NCBI GenBank assembly: GCA_027493675.1
Contig: JAOSKI010000012.1
Coordinates: forward strand, 229,428 to 293,427
Direction: 5' to 3'
DNA: 64,000 nt
Source: Microthrixaceae bacterium
GTDB taxonomy: Bacteria; Actinomycetota; Acidimicrobiia; Acidimicrobiales; Microtrichaceae
Part shown: in pieces, positions 33,535 through 41,929 of the stretch
Position numbering within the stretch: the stretch's first letter is position 1
Layout of the letters: every line of letters begins with the position of its first letter
Notes under the pieces: model-generated
Told to the model about the DNA's origin: nothing
Database searches by the model: none
The model's input: only the letters and a program-made list of their open reading frames with translations
Made by a program: the position numbers and the translations under genes

Positions 33535-33762
33535 ATGGCGCGGATCCCGTGGTTCTGGCGAGCGCTCGAAAGCATTGGTGTCTCCGACGCCGACATGCTC
33601 CACGCCTACCGCCACCCGATCCGAGTCTTCGACCTCGACGGCCTCACCATGCTGATCGGCGCCGACGACAGCGGCCGGATGCTCGAAGTCGGCGTCGCCG
33701 TCGGTGACGGAGTCGAGTTCATCGTCCATGCCATGCCTGCACACGAGAAGTTCCCGAGGTGA
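33535..33762 (+). CDS. Small protein, candidate toxin of a novel two-gene module (copy B)
   Basis: 75 residues from ATG 33535 (an upstream ATG at 33511 is possible). It reads WFWRALESIGVSDADMLHAY, then LTMLIGADDSGRMLEVGVAV and FIVHAMPAHEKF. It is the divergent paralogue of the protein at 32653-32889, conserving the GVxDxDMLHAxR, LxIG, LEVGV and HAMPA blocks. The stop overlaps GTG 33759 of the helix-turn-helix gene by 4 bases. Both copies therefore keep the order small protein then HTH protein. Confidence 0.66.
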   Translation: MARIPWFWRALESIGVSDADMLHAYRHPIRVFDLDGLTMLIGADDSGRMLEVGVAVGDGVEFIVHAMPAHEKFPR

Positions 33763-34040
33763 GCCCGATGCCCCGATCGATCCAAGAGATCCTCGACCAC
33801 GCCGACGAACTCGCCGAGCGGTTCGAGAACTACGCGCCCTCCGACGGCGACGAGCGCCCGGTCGAGGAGTACATGCTCGAACGAGCAGCCCTCGACCGTG
33901 CTCGTAGCGAGCGCCAGGTCATCGATGCGGTGATCGCCGCCCGTGCGGCGGGCGCCTCGTGGCAGAAGATCGGCAGCGTGCTCGGCACGTCGGCGCAGGC
34001 GGCTCGGCAGCGCTACGCCTCCGTGGTCGACTCCGTCTGA
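33759..34040 (+). CDS. Small helix-turn-helix protein, candidate antitoxin of a novel two-gene module (copy B)
   Basis: About 93 residues (GTG 33759 or ATG 33768). A charged N-terminal half (EILDHADELAERFENYA) precedes DAVIAARAAGASWQKIGSVL and GTSAQAARQRYASVV, a helix-turn-helix matching the block in copy A. Intact frame. The size, order and 4-base overlap with the upstream gene are those of a type II toxin-antitoxin operon, except the presumed toxin comes first (as in HigBA and some others). Confidence 0.68.
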   Translation: MSPMPRSIQEILDHADELAERFENYAPSDGDERPVEEYMLERAALDRARSERQVIDAVIAARAAGASWQKIGSVLGTSAQAARQRYASVVDSV

Positions 34041-34190
34041 GGCCAACCTGCCCCCTGACGCCCGGTGGTGCGTGACAGGCGACCGGATTGGGAGTGGCGC
34101 ACTTGGGTGTGGAGTGGGTCCTGCGTCTGTTCGAGGCTGCCGGTAGCCGCCTGTACGAACCAGATCCCGACGACCAGGAAGCCGACCACG

Positions 34191-34749
34191 CTATTGCCCC
34201 GGCATGCCGCTCGGCCGAGACTCTGTGGTTTCGGCCGATGGCCGGGGCGCTGGAACGGAACCCGCTTCACGAACAGTCTCGGCCGCCCGTCTGATCATGG
34301 CTGACCTCGTGGCGGCGTACATCCACCTGAACCCCCACACAACGGAGAACAGCGGCATCAGCGGCAAGGCGGGAAGCCCTGCAATGACCATCACGGCCGC
34401 GGTACAGACCTCGATTCTGAATCCACCGGAGACCTCCGCAGCACGCCGGCTGGGTGTCGTATCTGCCAGTTCAGCGATGGCGGCTCTGCAGCAGATACCC
34501 TCGCCGGGAGCGTCGCCAACGGTCGATCGCTACTACCCCGAGCCAGCCCGACACCAGAAGGCCGAGGGCGAGGAGCAGGCCCGCGACCCCGCTGGGCCGG
34601 CGAATGACGCACACACCGGTCGGATCGATGCAGAAGCCGCCGAAGTGCACGAACCCCCACCCACCGGAAGAAGGGAAGGAAGGCACTGAACCCGCGTTCG
34701 GGAACACCCCACAATCCAATCCCGGCGACCCGGGACACCGCGATCGCAC
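34191..34749 (-). CDS. Hypothetical membrane protein (frameshifted)
   Basis: Two hydrophobic segments are visible on this strand: SGVAGLLLALGLLVSGWLGV near the start and, after a frame change near 34520, MVIAGLPALPLMPLFSVVWG. Between and after them lie basic stretches (DRWRRSRR, RSAMIRRAAETVREAGS). The full product would be about 180 residues with two membrane helices. I do not recognise it and the start is uncertain. It lies directly downstream of mazF on the same strand. Confidence 0.4.
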
Positions 34750-34954
34750 CGGCTGCCGACAGCCAGTTCACCGCCCTCGATCCCATTCGACAAGCATGCC
34801 GCATCGAGGTTCCGGAGCGGACGGCGAGTTCCCGCGGAGCATCACGAGACACCTCACCGCACGACTGGCCCAATGGGCCACGCTGGTCCAAGCAACCAAC
34901 GACCACCTGCCCCAGAACGCCGGATACGTGGGCGTTGCGCGGTAGATGGCTCAG

Positions 34955-35284
34955 CTTGCCCGCGACGCCCAGAAAGACGACGATCGCACGACCGAGCCGG
35001 ACCATGTCGTCGTCGCCGAGTCGGCCGATCTTCTCGCCGAGCTCGGTGCGTGGAACCGTCGTGATCTTGTCCACCATCAGGTTGCTGGGCTCGCGGATTC
35101 CGTTCGTCTCGTCCGGGATCACCGGCAGCCGGAACAGCGGCGCCTCAGTGGGATCGGTGGTGAGCGCGCAGACGGTCACCGATGCAGTGGCATCGAAGCG
35201 GTCGTCCTGGACGATGACGACCGGCCGCGGCTTGCCGACGTACCTGCTGCCTGCTGCTGCGGTCCAGATCTCACCGCGTCTCAC
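34955..35284 (-). CDS. mazF: mRNA interferase MazF/PemK toxin
   Basis: Ribonuclease toxin of the MazF fold. Starts at GTG 35284 (RRGEIWTAAAG). Family blocks are RPVVIVQDDRFDATASVTVC, PLFRLPVIPDETNGIREPSN, LMVDKITTVPRTELGEKIG and LGRAIVVFLGVAG, where MazF proteins normally stop. No stop follows in frame here and the open frame runs to 34391, so I place the end near 34955 and suspect a lost base. The GTGA overlap with the antitoxin shows an operon. Confidence 0.86.
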
Positions 35285-35499
35285 TCGTCGTCCGAGCTGA
35301 GAGCATCGATGAATGCCTGGTCATCGATCTCGTGTGTGCTCGCCGCGACTGCCGCTGACTGCACGTGGGCTTGTTCGACGAACTGAGGTGAGCGAACGTC
35401 GGGGACCCAGATCTGCACTGGACGCAGCCCCTGGGCGCGCAAGCGCTCGCAGTAAGCACGGACGCGTTCGGCTGTAGTGGTGCTGGACCGGCGAGCCAT
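35281..35499 (-). CDS. mazE: Antitoxin MazE, DUF3018-type
   Basis: 72 residues. ERVRAYCERLRAQGLRPVQI followed by WVPDVRSPQFVEQAHVQSAA is characteristic of the DUF3018 MazE-like antitoxins. The C-terminal acidic end (DDQAFIDALSSDDE) would bind the MazF toxin. A 12-bp perfect palindrome lies a few bases upstream of its start. Confidence 0.87.
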   Translation of the reverse strand: MARRSSTTTAERVRAYCERLRAQGLRPVQIWVPDVRSPQFVEQAHVQSAAVAASTHEIDDQAFIDALSSDDE

Positions 35500-35507
35500 G
35501 GCGTCAT

Positions 35508-35519
35508 GTTACATGTAAC
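35508..35519. promoter_or_regulatory. 12-bp palindrome upstream of mazEF, likely operator
   Basis: GTTACATGTAAC is an exact palindrome 9 bases before the mazE start, in an AT-rich patch within GC-rich DNA. Antitoxin-toxin complexes typically bind such sites to repress their own promoter. Confidence 0.6.
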
Positions 35520-35669
35520 GTCGGCGAGTGTCACCTACCGCCGACTGCGTGACCGTCGCCGATGGGTGACGGGAGGCGCTACCGTGGCGAGCGGGTTCGG
35601 GAGTGACCTCGCCGAAGAGCTGGTCGTAGGGATGCGAGACCGGTCACGCCGGCTTCGAGTCGTTCCCAC

Positions 35670-36170
35670 TTGTCCTCCCCGAACCCACCCGACACACCAC
35701 GATGCAGCGCTTCGACGCGGACGCGGTACGACGATGCCCAGCTCGCCGCCATGTCGTTCCTGGCCCACTACAGCGGCCGAACGCTCGAGGCGTACCGCTA
35801 CGACTTGCGCTGCTTCTTCCAGTGGGCGGCCGACAGCGGCATCGCTGTGCTCGACGCGACCAGGGCGCACATCGAGGTGTACCCGCTGCCGGCTCGAGGA
35901 CCGGGGGGCTCGCGCCGTGGACGGTGGACCGGCGGTTGTCGACGGTGTGCGGGTTCTTCCGTTTCGCGAACATCGATGGTCGCACCGCCTCCAAGCCTGC
36001 GGTGATCCCGCTGGTGCCGTGGACGGCTCGTACGATCGACCTCGCCATCGGTCACCGTCACGAGGGCCCGATCCTGCGACGCCGCGACGGTCAACGACTC
36101 GACCGGTGCCGTCAGGACTTCGGCAACTCACGCCGCGTACGTCGTCGTTGCGTTCGTCGCCGGCGGCTGA
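35670..36170 (+). pseudogene. Degraded tyrosine integrase
   Basis: The N-terminal SAM-like core-binding domain is present (FLAHYSGRTLEAYRYDLRCF then FQWAADSG, and after a frame change APWTVDRRLSTVCGFFRF). A later piece, TARTIDLAIGHRHEGPILRR, is from the start of the catalytic half, and the end AYVVVAFVAGG precedes TGA 36168. The segment with the catalytic R, HxxR, H and most of the Tyr region is missing between them, so this is a deletion relic and not just a sequencing frameshift. It is the expected integrase of the surrounding island. Confidence 0.72.
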
Positions 36171-36383
36171 CCCGTGCCCGGCGTTCGGTGACGCCTTTGC
36201 GGAAGCATGTCGCCACACGTTCGGCGCGAGTTCTTGTCGCTGAGTGGCCAGGCCCGACGCAAGAAGGCGCTGGCCGCGATTCCGCTGAATCGCGCGTGGC
36301 GTGTGTGTCCCAGCGGAGATCGCGAAGCGACACGGAGCCGGCGGTATGGGGCCAGTCAGCCTCACGGTGAGAGACTCGGGTTC

Positions 36384-37029
36384 GTGAGCGACGCAGAGCA
36401 CGGCGACCTGGCGTACGTAGCTGCTCCGAGCGGAGGGCACGGTCCACCCGTTCTCGTGCTCCATTCCTGGTGGGGCCTGACCCCTTCGTTCACGGAATTC
36501 GCCGACGACCTTGCGGCGAGGGATTCCTCGTTGGCTGCGCCGATCTCTACGATGGTGTGGTCGCGGAGACGGAGCTGGAGGCCCGACGGCTCCGAGCCCG
36601 GCACGGTGAGCCTGTCTACAAGCGGCTCCGAAGGTGCCTCCGGGCGTTCTCTGAGGTTCGAGCAAGCCGCGGACAGGGCTCCCGCGGTCATCGGGTTCTC
36701 GATGGGAGGCCATTGGGCGATCTGGCTGGCGCAGCACCCAGATCAATCGGTCGCTGCGGTGGTTCTCTACTACGCCGCCCGAGGCGGGGACTTCTCGGCT
36801 GCGACTGCCCCGGTTCTCGCCCACTTCGCAGAAACCGATGAGTTCGTCTCGGCATCATCACGGCGCGATGGAGCGGGCGATCACCGCACGTGGGTTGCAG
36901 TACACCTCGCACGAGTACCCCGGCACAGAGCACTGGTTCGCCGAGTCCGCCGAAGCCACCTTCGTCCCTGGTGCAGCGGCGCTCGCGTTGGACAGGACGG
37001 CCTCGTTCCTCGCTTCCACATCGAGGTGA
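36384..37029 (+). CDS. Dienelactone hydrolase family protein (several frameshifts)
   Basis: Alpha/beta-hydrolase of the DLH group. Blocks are PVLVLHSWWGLTPSFTEFAD, GFLVGCADLYDG, VIGFSMGGHWAIWLA (nucleophile Ser where many DLH have Cys), HFAETDEFVS (acid) and YPGTEHWFAES (His). The frame changes near 36527, again around 36640, and near 36855. About 215 residues after repair. The conserved triad positions argue for a live gene with read errors. Substrate unknown. Confidence 0.72.
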
Positions 37030-37227
37030 CGGCGCCTGGCATCTCGCCGATGCACGTCGCGCCACCGCCGCCCTCAATTGTGCCGGTAGGGGGCAGTCAC
37101 ATCGACCGGATTGGCCGCCGGTGGGGGAGGGGCCGCCTCGCATGGTCAGGGCTGAACATTTCAGCCGACCCGGGCGTGGATGGGGCTGACCACGCCCGAC
37201 GAACGGCACGAGCGGTCCCTCGCGGGC

Positions 37228-37620
37228 TCAGGGTTCGACGCGGTCCACGGTGTCGACTCGGTCGATCGAGCGGTCGAACGACGCGACGCGGCCGACGCCG
37301 GTGCTCTCGGCGCACGCGACGAGGTACGCCTCGGCGGAAGTCGAGGCGGTCGGTCTCGTAGACCTCGATCGCTCGGAGCAGCAGCGCCGGGTCGACAGTC
37401 GCCACTGATCGCATCGACACCAGGGACCGCATCGCGGTGGCGACCTGCTCGCGTGGCGCCTCGTAGAAGGACTCGAGCACGTACACCGTCTCGGCGACGA
37501 TCAGGTCCGTCAGGTACAGCTCCGCCGTCTCGGCCAGGTAGGCGGTCGCACGTGCCGCCATGTCCGCGGGTCGCCCGTCAGATGCCGGACGAGGATGTTC
37601 GTGTCGACGAACGCGCTCAC
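37228..37620 (-). CDS. vapC: PIN-domain toxin VapC (frameshifts)
   Basis: Starts at GTG 37620 overlapping the AbrB-type antitoxin as GTGA. SAFVDTNILVRHLTGDP has the first catalytic Asp; LYLTDLIVAETVYVLESFY carries the Glu; EAYLVACAESTGVGRVASFD carries the last acidic residues before RSIDRVDTVDRVEP and the stop at 37228. One base is missing near 37562 and one is gained near 37340. About 130 residues. A truncated homologue is at 47527-47735. Confidence 0.84.
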
Positions 37621-37866
37621 CGGGCCGCAGCGGCCCGGCCGGCGCGCCGTCGAGCGGATGACCTCGTCCCGCGCGACGTTGCGCTTCGCTGCGGGCACGG
37701 CGACGGTGCCGGCCAGCGACAGGAACTCCGGGGTGCGTGCGAGCACGGCTCGGTCGCCCTCTACGCGGAACACCACATCGTCGCCCTCGCCGAGCCCGAG
37801 GGCCTCACGTACGGCCTTGGGGACCGTGACCTGGCCCTTGGAGCTCATCCTCGCTGCGATCTCCAT
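37617..37866 (-). CDS. vapB: AbrB/SpoVT-type antitoxin
   Basis: The swapped-hairpin AbrB domain reads AARMSSKGQVTVPKAVREAL then GLGEGDDVVFRVEGDRAVL. ATG 37866 has an AAGGAG site five bases upstream. A C-terminal linker (EFLSLAGTVAVPAAKRN) would contact the toxin. A frame change near 37640 is needed to reach the stop that overlaps the toxin start. Upstream TATTCTTAC is a possible -10 region. Confidence 0.84.
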
Positions 37867-38090
37867 CGGCACTCCTTACTGTCGTGCTGATGTAAGAATA
37901 GCGCGCGGTGATGACACTGGGACAACCGTGGCGACGCCCCTCCATCGCGCGGATTTCGCGCGCGATCTGGAGTTCGCTGCCATTCGCGGCCGTTCGGCCG
38001 GCAGCGGCCAGGAGCCGAGCCCCCTGCAATTGCAGGGACCCGGGTCCGCAGTCGTCCACGGGTGTCCTGCCGAAAAGCCCAGGGGCGGGA

Positions 38091-38222
38091 TTCACACGGC
38101 AGAGGTCACAGGTTCGAGTCCTGTTTCGCCCACCATCGCAACAGCGACGAGGCCCCTGCGATGGCGGGGGTCTCGTCGGTTCCAGGCTCCTGGCCGACTC
38201 AGGCGGCTCCGTTCCATCGCTC
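38091..38222 (+). repeat. attR-like repeat (partial tRNA-Val and flank)
   Basis: Copy of 30483-30611. It contains the tRNA-Val 3' half from the anticodon loop but no 5' half, so it cannot be a tRNA. One mismatch in the 61-base core falls in the acceptor stem and would break a pair there. The flanking hairpin GGCCCC/GGGGGTC is also repeated. Confidence 0.88.
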
Positions 38223-38559
38223 GCATTCCGCGGGATCTTCGCCAACGCCGGCGTGGTGGCAGCGGGTTGCTCGGGGATGCGAACTGTGAGCCATTCGAGG
38301 GAACCTCGACCTATGGCGAGATCCGCTGGTCCGTTCCACCGCTGGGACCTCAAGCGGGGGCCGACAAGCCCAGCCAGAAGTGCGGAACGTCAGCTCTACG
38401 CCCGGCGCGTGTCCTGGGAGGCCCGACGTGATGGGTGGGCGCCGATGCGGTCAGGGTTACCGGCCCGCAGATGACGGTGACCGGGACGATGTACGCGATG
38501 ATCGCCAGGGCCTACGTGTTGTCATGGTCCACGTGAGTGAAGCCCATTTGATCTGACCA

Positions 38560-38573
38560 GACCAGATCTGGTC
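38560..38573. promoter_or_regulatory. 14-bp palindrome upstream of the Phd-VapC pair
   Basis: GACCAGATCTGGTC is an exact palindrome, preceded by a further GACCA half-site, about 30 bases before the antitoxin start. TATCAT at 38594 may be the -10 box. This is the layout of Phd/YefM autoregulation. Confidence 0.65.
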
Positions 38574-38599
38574 TTGATCGCTCGGTGATCGGGTATCAT

Positions 38600-38842
38600 A
38601 TGGTCATGCGTACCGTCACCGTGTCCGAGGCAAAGGCGACACTGAGCGAGCTGTTGGAGAGTGTTCTGGCAGGTCAGGAGATCGCGATCGGGCGTCGTGG
38701 TAAGGCCGAGGTGAAGCTCGTGGCGCTCGAGCGGTCCGGCGAACCTCGGGTCCTCGGCTCGATGGAAGTTCCCGACTATTGGATGAGCGACGACTTCGAC
38801 GAACCGCTCACCGATGTCGAAGGTGACTTCGATCCGGCATGA
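38600..38842 (+). CDS. phd: Phd/YefM family antitoxin
   Basis: About 80 residues. RTVTVSEAKATLSELLESVL followed by GQEIAIGRRGKAEVKLVAL is the Phd/YefM DNA-binding N-terminal domain. The C-terminal tail (DYWMSDDFDEPLTDVEGDFD) is acidic and typical of the toxin-neutralising segment. ATG 38600 and 38606 are possible starts; there is no clear ribosome site, so a leaderless message is possible. The stop overlaps the toxin start as ATGA. Confidence 0.9.
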   Translation: MVMRTVTVSEAKATLSELLESVLAGQEIAIGRRGKAEVKLVALERSGEPRVLGSMEVPDYWMSDDFDEPLTDVEGDFDPA

Positions 38843-39213
38843 AGATCCTTCTGGACACCCATGCGCTGGTCTGGGCTGCGGTCGATCCAGACCGGCTCTC
38901 GGAGCGCGCCGAAGAGGTGATCGTCGATTCCCGTAACGACGTCTACGTGAGCGCCGTGTCAGCCTGGGAGATAGCGATCAAGCGGGCGAAGGGGCTACTG
39001 CGGTTCCCGGACCTGGACGACCGGGTGCTCCGTGCTCTCAGGTTCATGGAACTGCCCGTGTCGATCCATCATGGATCCGCCGTCGGGCGATTACCGATTC
39101 ATCACCGGGATCCTTTCGATCGGATGCTCGTGGCGCAGGCGAGGTCGGAGAGCATGACCATCGTGACACGGGATTCGATGATCACCGCGTACGACGTCAG
39201 GACCTGCTGGTAG
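38839..39213 (+). CDS. vapC: PIN-domain toxin VapC
   Basis: 124 residues with an intact frame. Acidic PIN residues are D6 (LLDTHALVWAA), E44 (SAWEIAIK), D91/D94 (HRDPFDRMLVAQA) and D112 (IVTRDSMI). This is the subgroup that pairs with Phd-type antitoxins. It lies just outside the right island repeat, so it may be older or belong to a neighbouring insertion. Confidence 0.92.
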   Translation: MKILLDTHALVWAAVDPDRLSERAEEVIVDSRNDVYVSAVSAWEIAIKRAKGLLRFPDLDDRVLRALRFMELPVSIHHGSAVGRLPIHHRDPFDRMLVAQARSESMTIVTRDSMITAYDVRTCW

Positions 39214-39287
39214 GCGCTCGGTGGGAGGGGTCATCAACCTGTAGGCGATGCGTGAGGAGCCGGGGTTCGGTGTCTCACGGGGTTGTT

Positions 39288-40774
39288 ATGGTATCGAACA
39301 TGGGTTCGATTGCGGGAAGTGGTTCTGGGGACGGGTCGGGGAGCACCGCTGGTGTGATCACCACGGCACGCGCGTTGGCCGGTGTCGACGCGAAGGAGCT
39401 GTCCGATGAGGAGTGCCTTGCGATGGTCGACGACATCGAAGCGGCTCGCCGATCACTGGATGCGGCATCCGCGGAGTGCTTGCCGAGGTGGACCGCCGCG
39501 GTTTGTGCGACATCCGTTACGGCACCGCTACCGGTGTGTGGTTCGAGCGTCGTCACGGACGTTCTCGTACCGCTGTGAACCGTGAGATTCGTGCCGGTAG
39601 GCGTCTGCGAGCAGATCTTGATGAGTTGTTCGAAGCGGCCGGTCGTGGCGAGATCACCTTCGAACGTGCGGCGTTCATCGCCGCTCGGTCAACGACCGCA
39701 ACGCGGACGCGTTCGGTGCCGCGCAACACGCGTTGTTGACGTTGTCGGACGCGGAGCCGGGTTGGTCACGTTTCACCGCGTTGGTAGACGATCTCGCCCG
39801 TTACGCCGATGCCGACGGCGGTCGTGACCCCACAGAGGCGAAATCGAAGGTGTCGTTGCGTCGCAGCGCCGATGAACTGGTCATCGACGCCACCCTGTGT
39901 GGCACCGAGGGGGTTTCCTTCGAGGAGCTCCTCGAAGCCGAAACGAACCGCATGTGGCGCCGCATGCGCAACGACCGCCGATGCTGCCCGGAGCTCGAGA
40001 TGCCAACCAGAACCCAGATCCGTGCCCAAGCCCTGATCGAGCTCACCCGCCGCGGTGCCACAACCAGGCGAGACAACACCACGGCCTGCACGGTCACCGA
40101 GATGAACCTGGTCATCGACACCGACCGAACAGGTGAGATCGACCCGCTCCTCGCCGCCGCCCTCAACGGCACCCACCCCACCCACCGAACCCACCCCCTA
40201 CGGTTCCGGTGACACCGCCGGTGGGTGCTGTTCAGATCGTCCCGGGCTCGGGGCGCTCATCGGTGTGCCGGTTACCGACACAGCGGGCAACAGGTTGTGG
40301 TTCACTCCCACCCAATGGGAGCTGCTGGTATGCAACTCCGCGATCTCCGAGACCCTGCTTGATCACCTGGGCATGCCCGTAGCGGTACGTGAACGGCTCC
40401 GGTTGCCGAACCGGGCGATGCGCCGCGCGCTTGTGGTACGAGACGGCGGATGTGTGTTCCCGGGATGTGACGCCCCACCTGGATGGTGTGACGCACACCA
40501 CGTCATCGAATACGCCGACGACGGCCAAACCGTGATCGTGAACCTCGTGTTGTTGTGCCGGCACCACCACGGCATCGTGCACCGCACCGGCTGGACCATG
40601 AGCCTCAACCACACGAACAGGACCCACCCCGACCAGCCCGGTGATCACAGCCACTTCACGATCACCACCGCCACCGGGCTCGAACTACCCACCCAACACC
40701 GCCCACGACCACCCCGGCCGCCAGGCGAACAACCACCCGAACCACCGCTACAGCGACCACCCGCACCCGCCTGA
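39288..40774 (+). CDS. DUF222 domain-containing HNH endonuclease (several frameshifts)
   Basis: Actinobacterial 13E12-repeat protein. The DUF222 region covers ALAGVDAKELSDEECLAMVD to AVNREIRAGRRLRADLDELF and SLRRSADELVIDATL. The C-terminal HNH motif is GGCVFPGCDAPPGWCDAHHV followed by NLVLLCRHHHGIVHRTGW, with paired cysteines for zinc. Frame changes occur near 39480, 39690 and 40200. About 495 residues after repair, ending in a Pro-rich tail. These genes are multi-copy in Actinobacteria and are linked to mobile DNA; their role is not known. Confidence 0.86.
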
Positions 40775-40916
40775 GCGCTGGGACCCCAACAGGCCGACCA
40801 ACCACAAGCCCCTCACGGCAAGCGCCGGGTTCACCCACGGATCGGGCAGAAGAGCCACATTTCTCCGGCCACGTACTCCGAGCACCGCGCAGACGGGTGC
40901 CCGTGATGGTTCTGGA

Positions 40917-41305
40917 TCAAAGGACATCGATAGCGCAGCGGGGACCTGGAGCACCGGCCAAGCGTCGGTCAGCGGTGAGTAGGGGGAGTCCCGTCGCCTC
41001 TGCGAGAGCGACGTAGCAGGCATCGTACGCGGTCACGTTCGGGTGCAGTTCCCACAGCGCCGGAGCAGCGGAGCGATGGGGTACACGGTGATCGGAAACA
41101 CCAGTAGGTCATCGATCGCGGCGTTCGCTTGCTGCAACGTGAGGTTGCCGTTTCCAACGTGGCGCCGCAGTACCGACGCGACTTCGACGCGCAACAGGTC
41201 GGGCCCGAGCAACGTCTCACCTCGAACTCGTTCGCGGAACCGCTGACCGTCACTGCCGCCGTCGGCTACGACCGGTGCGAGTACCGATGCATCAACGACG
41301 AGCAC
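40917..41305 (-). CDS. vapC: PIN-domain toxin VapC (one frameshift)
   Basis: GTG 41305 starts LVVDASVLAPVVADGG with the first Asp at residue 5. LLGPDLLRVEVASVLRRHV holds the catalytic Glu. After a base change near 41055 the frame reads ELHPNVTAYDACYVALAEAT and GLPLLTADRRLAG, the usual PIN C-terminus, then stops at 40917. About 130 residues. Its start overlaps the antitoxin by 14 bases. Confidence 0.86.
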
Positions 41306-41522
41306 GTTCTTCTTCGAGAGCCTCGATGGCGGCTGATGCCGACAACGCACCTTTCGGGCGCTGTTCGATCCGGTCGAGGATCTCCTTCATGGTCGGCGTT
41401 GCTGCGATCTCCGCCAGTCGTGACGCGAGAAACTGCTGCAGCGATTGGCCGGCCTGCTCTGCTCGACGGACCAATGCTGCATGGACATCATCGGGTACAT
41501 CTCGGACCTGCACGTTCGTCAT
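41292..41522 (-). CDS. vapB: FitA/VapB-like antitoxin
   Basis: 76 residues from ATG 41522. VQVRDVPDDVHAALVRRAEQ then AGQSLQQFLASRLAEIAA is the ribbon-helix-helix found in FitA-type antitoxins. The tail (LSASAAIEALEEERARR) should bind the toxin. An ATGCATG/CATGCAT inverted repeat covers its start codon. Confidence 0.88.
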   Translation of the reverse strand: MTNVQVRDVPDDVHAALVRRAEQAGQSLQQFLASRLAEIAATPTMKEILDRIEQRPKGALSASAAIEALEEERARR

Positions 41523-41541
41523 GCATGCATTATACATGCAT
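41521..41541. promoter_or_regulatory. Inverted repeat at the VapBC start, likely operator
   Basis: ATGCATG at 41521-41527 is mirrored by CATGCAT at 41535-41541, separated by 7 AT-rich bases (CATTATA). It overlaps the antitoxin start on the minus strand and contains TATAAT-like sequence on that strand. Confidence 0.6.
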
Positions 41542-41929
41542 TTCTCGGTGGATTGCAGGAATCGCTGCCGCGTGTGTTCGTCGTCAGGCCGTCGCGACTC
41601 ATCGTTCGCATGGCGCGGTGAACTCGGCAACGTCAGCGTGCGGGCAGTGTCACCGCGGCGTCGAGGGAGTCCATGACGGGGTCCTCGCAGCCGGCCAGGA
41701 GCTTGGACAGCCAGGGCGGACCACACCCGAGTCGGCTGGAGTGTTCAGCCATGACTCCACGGGTCCATGCCGTCGGCAACCGGGCCGAGGCGCTGATACC
41801 GACCTCTACCGGCCCGTCCAGGGCGCGAGACGTCGCGCGCGGCGTGGCAAAGCGCGCCGGCTGCCGACTTCGACGGCGCATCGGCATGGCTACGCTTGTG
41901 TGGGTCGCCCTCGACCTGCCGGGACCACG
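41542..41929. other. 388 bases with no supported gene
   Basis: Both strands have short open frames without family resemblance. The stretch separates the divergent VapBC pair (left) and MarR-like gene (right) and presumably holds their promoters; no clear box was identified for the latter. Confidence 0.5.

Larger units (their letters stand above)
30483..38222. mobile_element. Genomic island bounded by tRNA-Val 3' direct repeats
   Basis: A 7.7-kb segment begins in the anticodon loop of tRNA-Val and ends with a second copy of the tRNA 3' half plus flank (38091-38222). Between them lie an excisionase-like gene at the left edge, a degraded tyrosine integrase, several toxin-antitoxin pairs and small orphan genes, and almost no housekeeping functions. 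Known tyrosine-recombinase islands use tRNA 3' ends as attachment sites in this way. The island is probably immobile now because the integrase core is missing. Confidence 0.82.

Noticed and set aside
38091..38166. Second tRNA-Val gene
   Set aside because: The 5' half with acceptor strand and D arm is missing, and a mismatch breaks the acceptor pairing.
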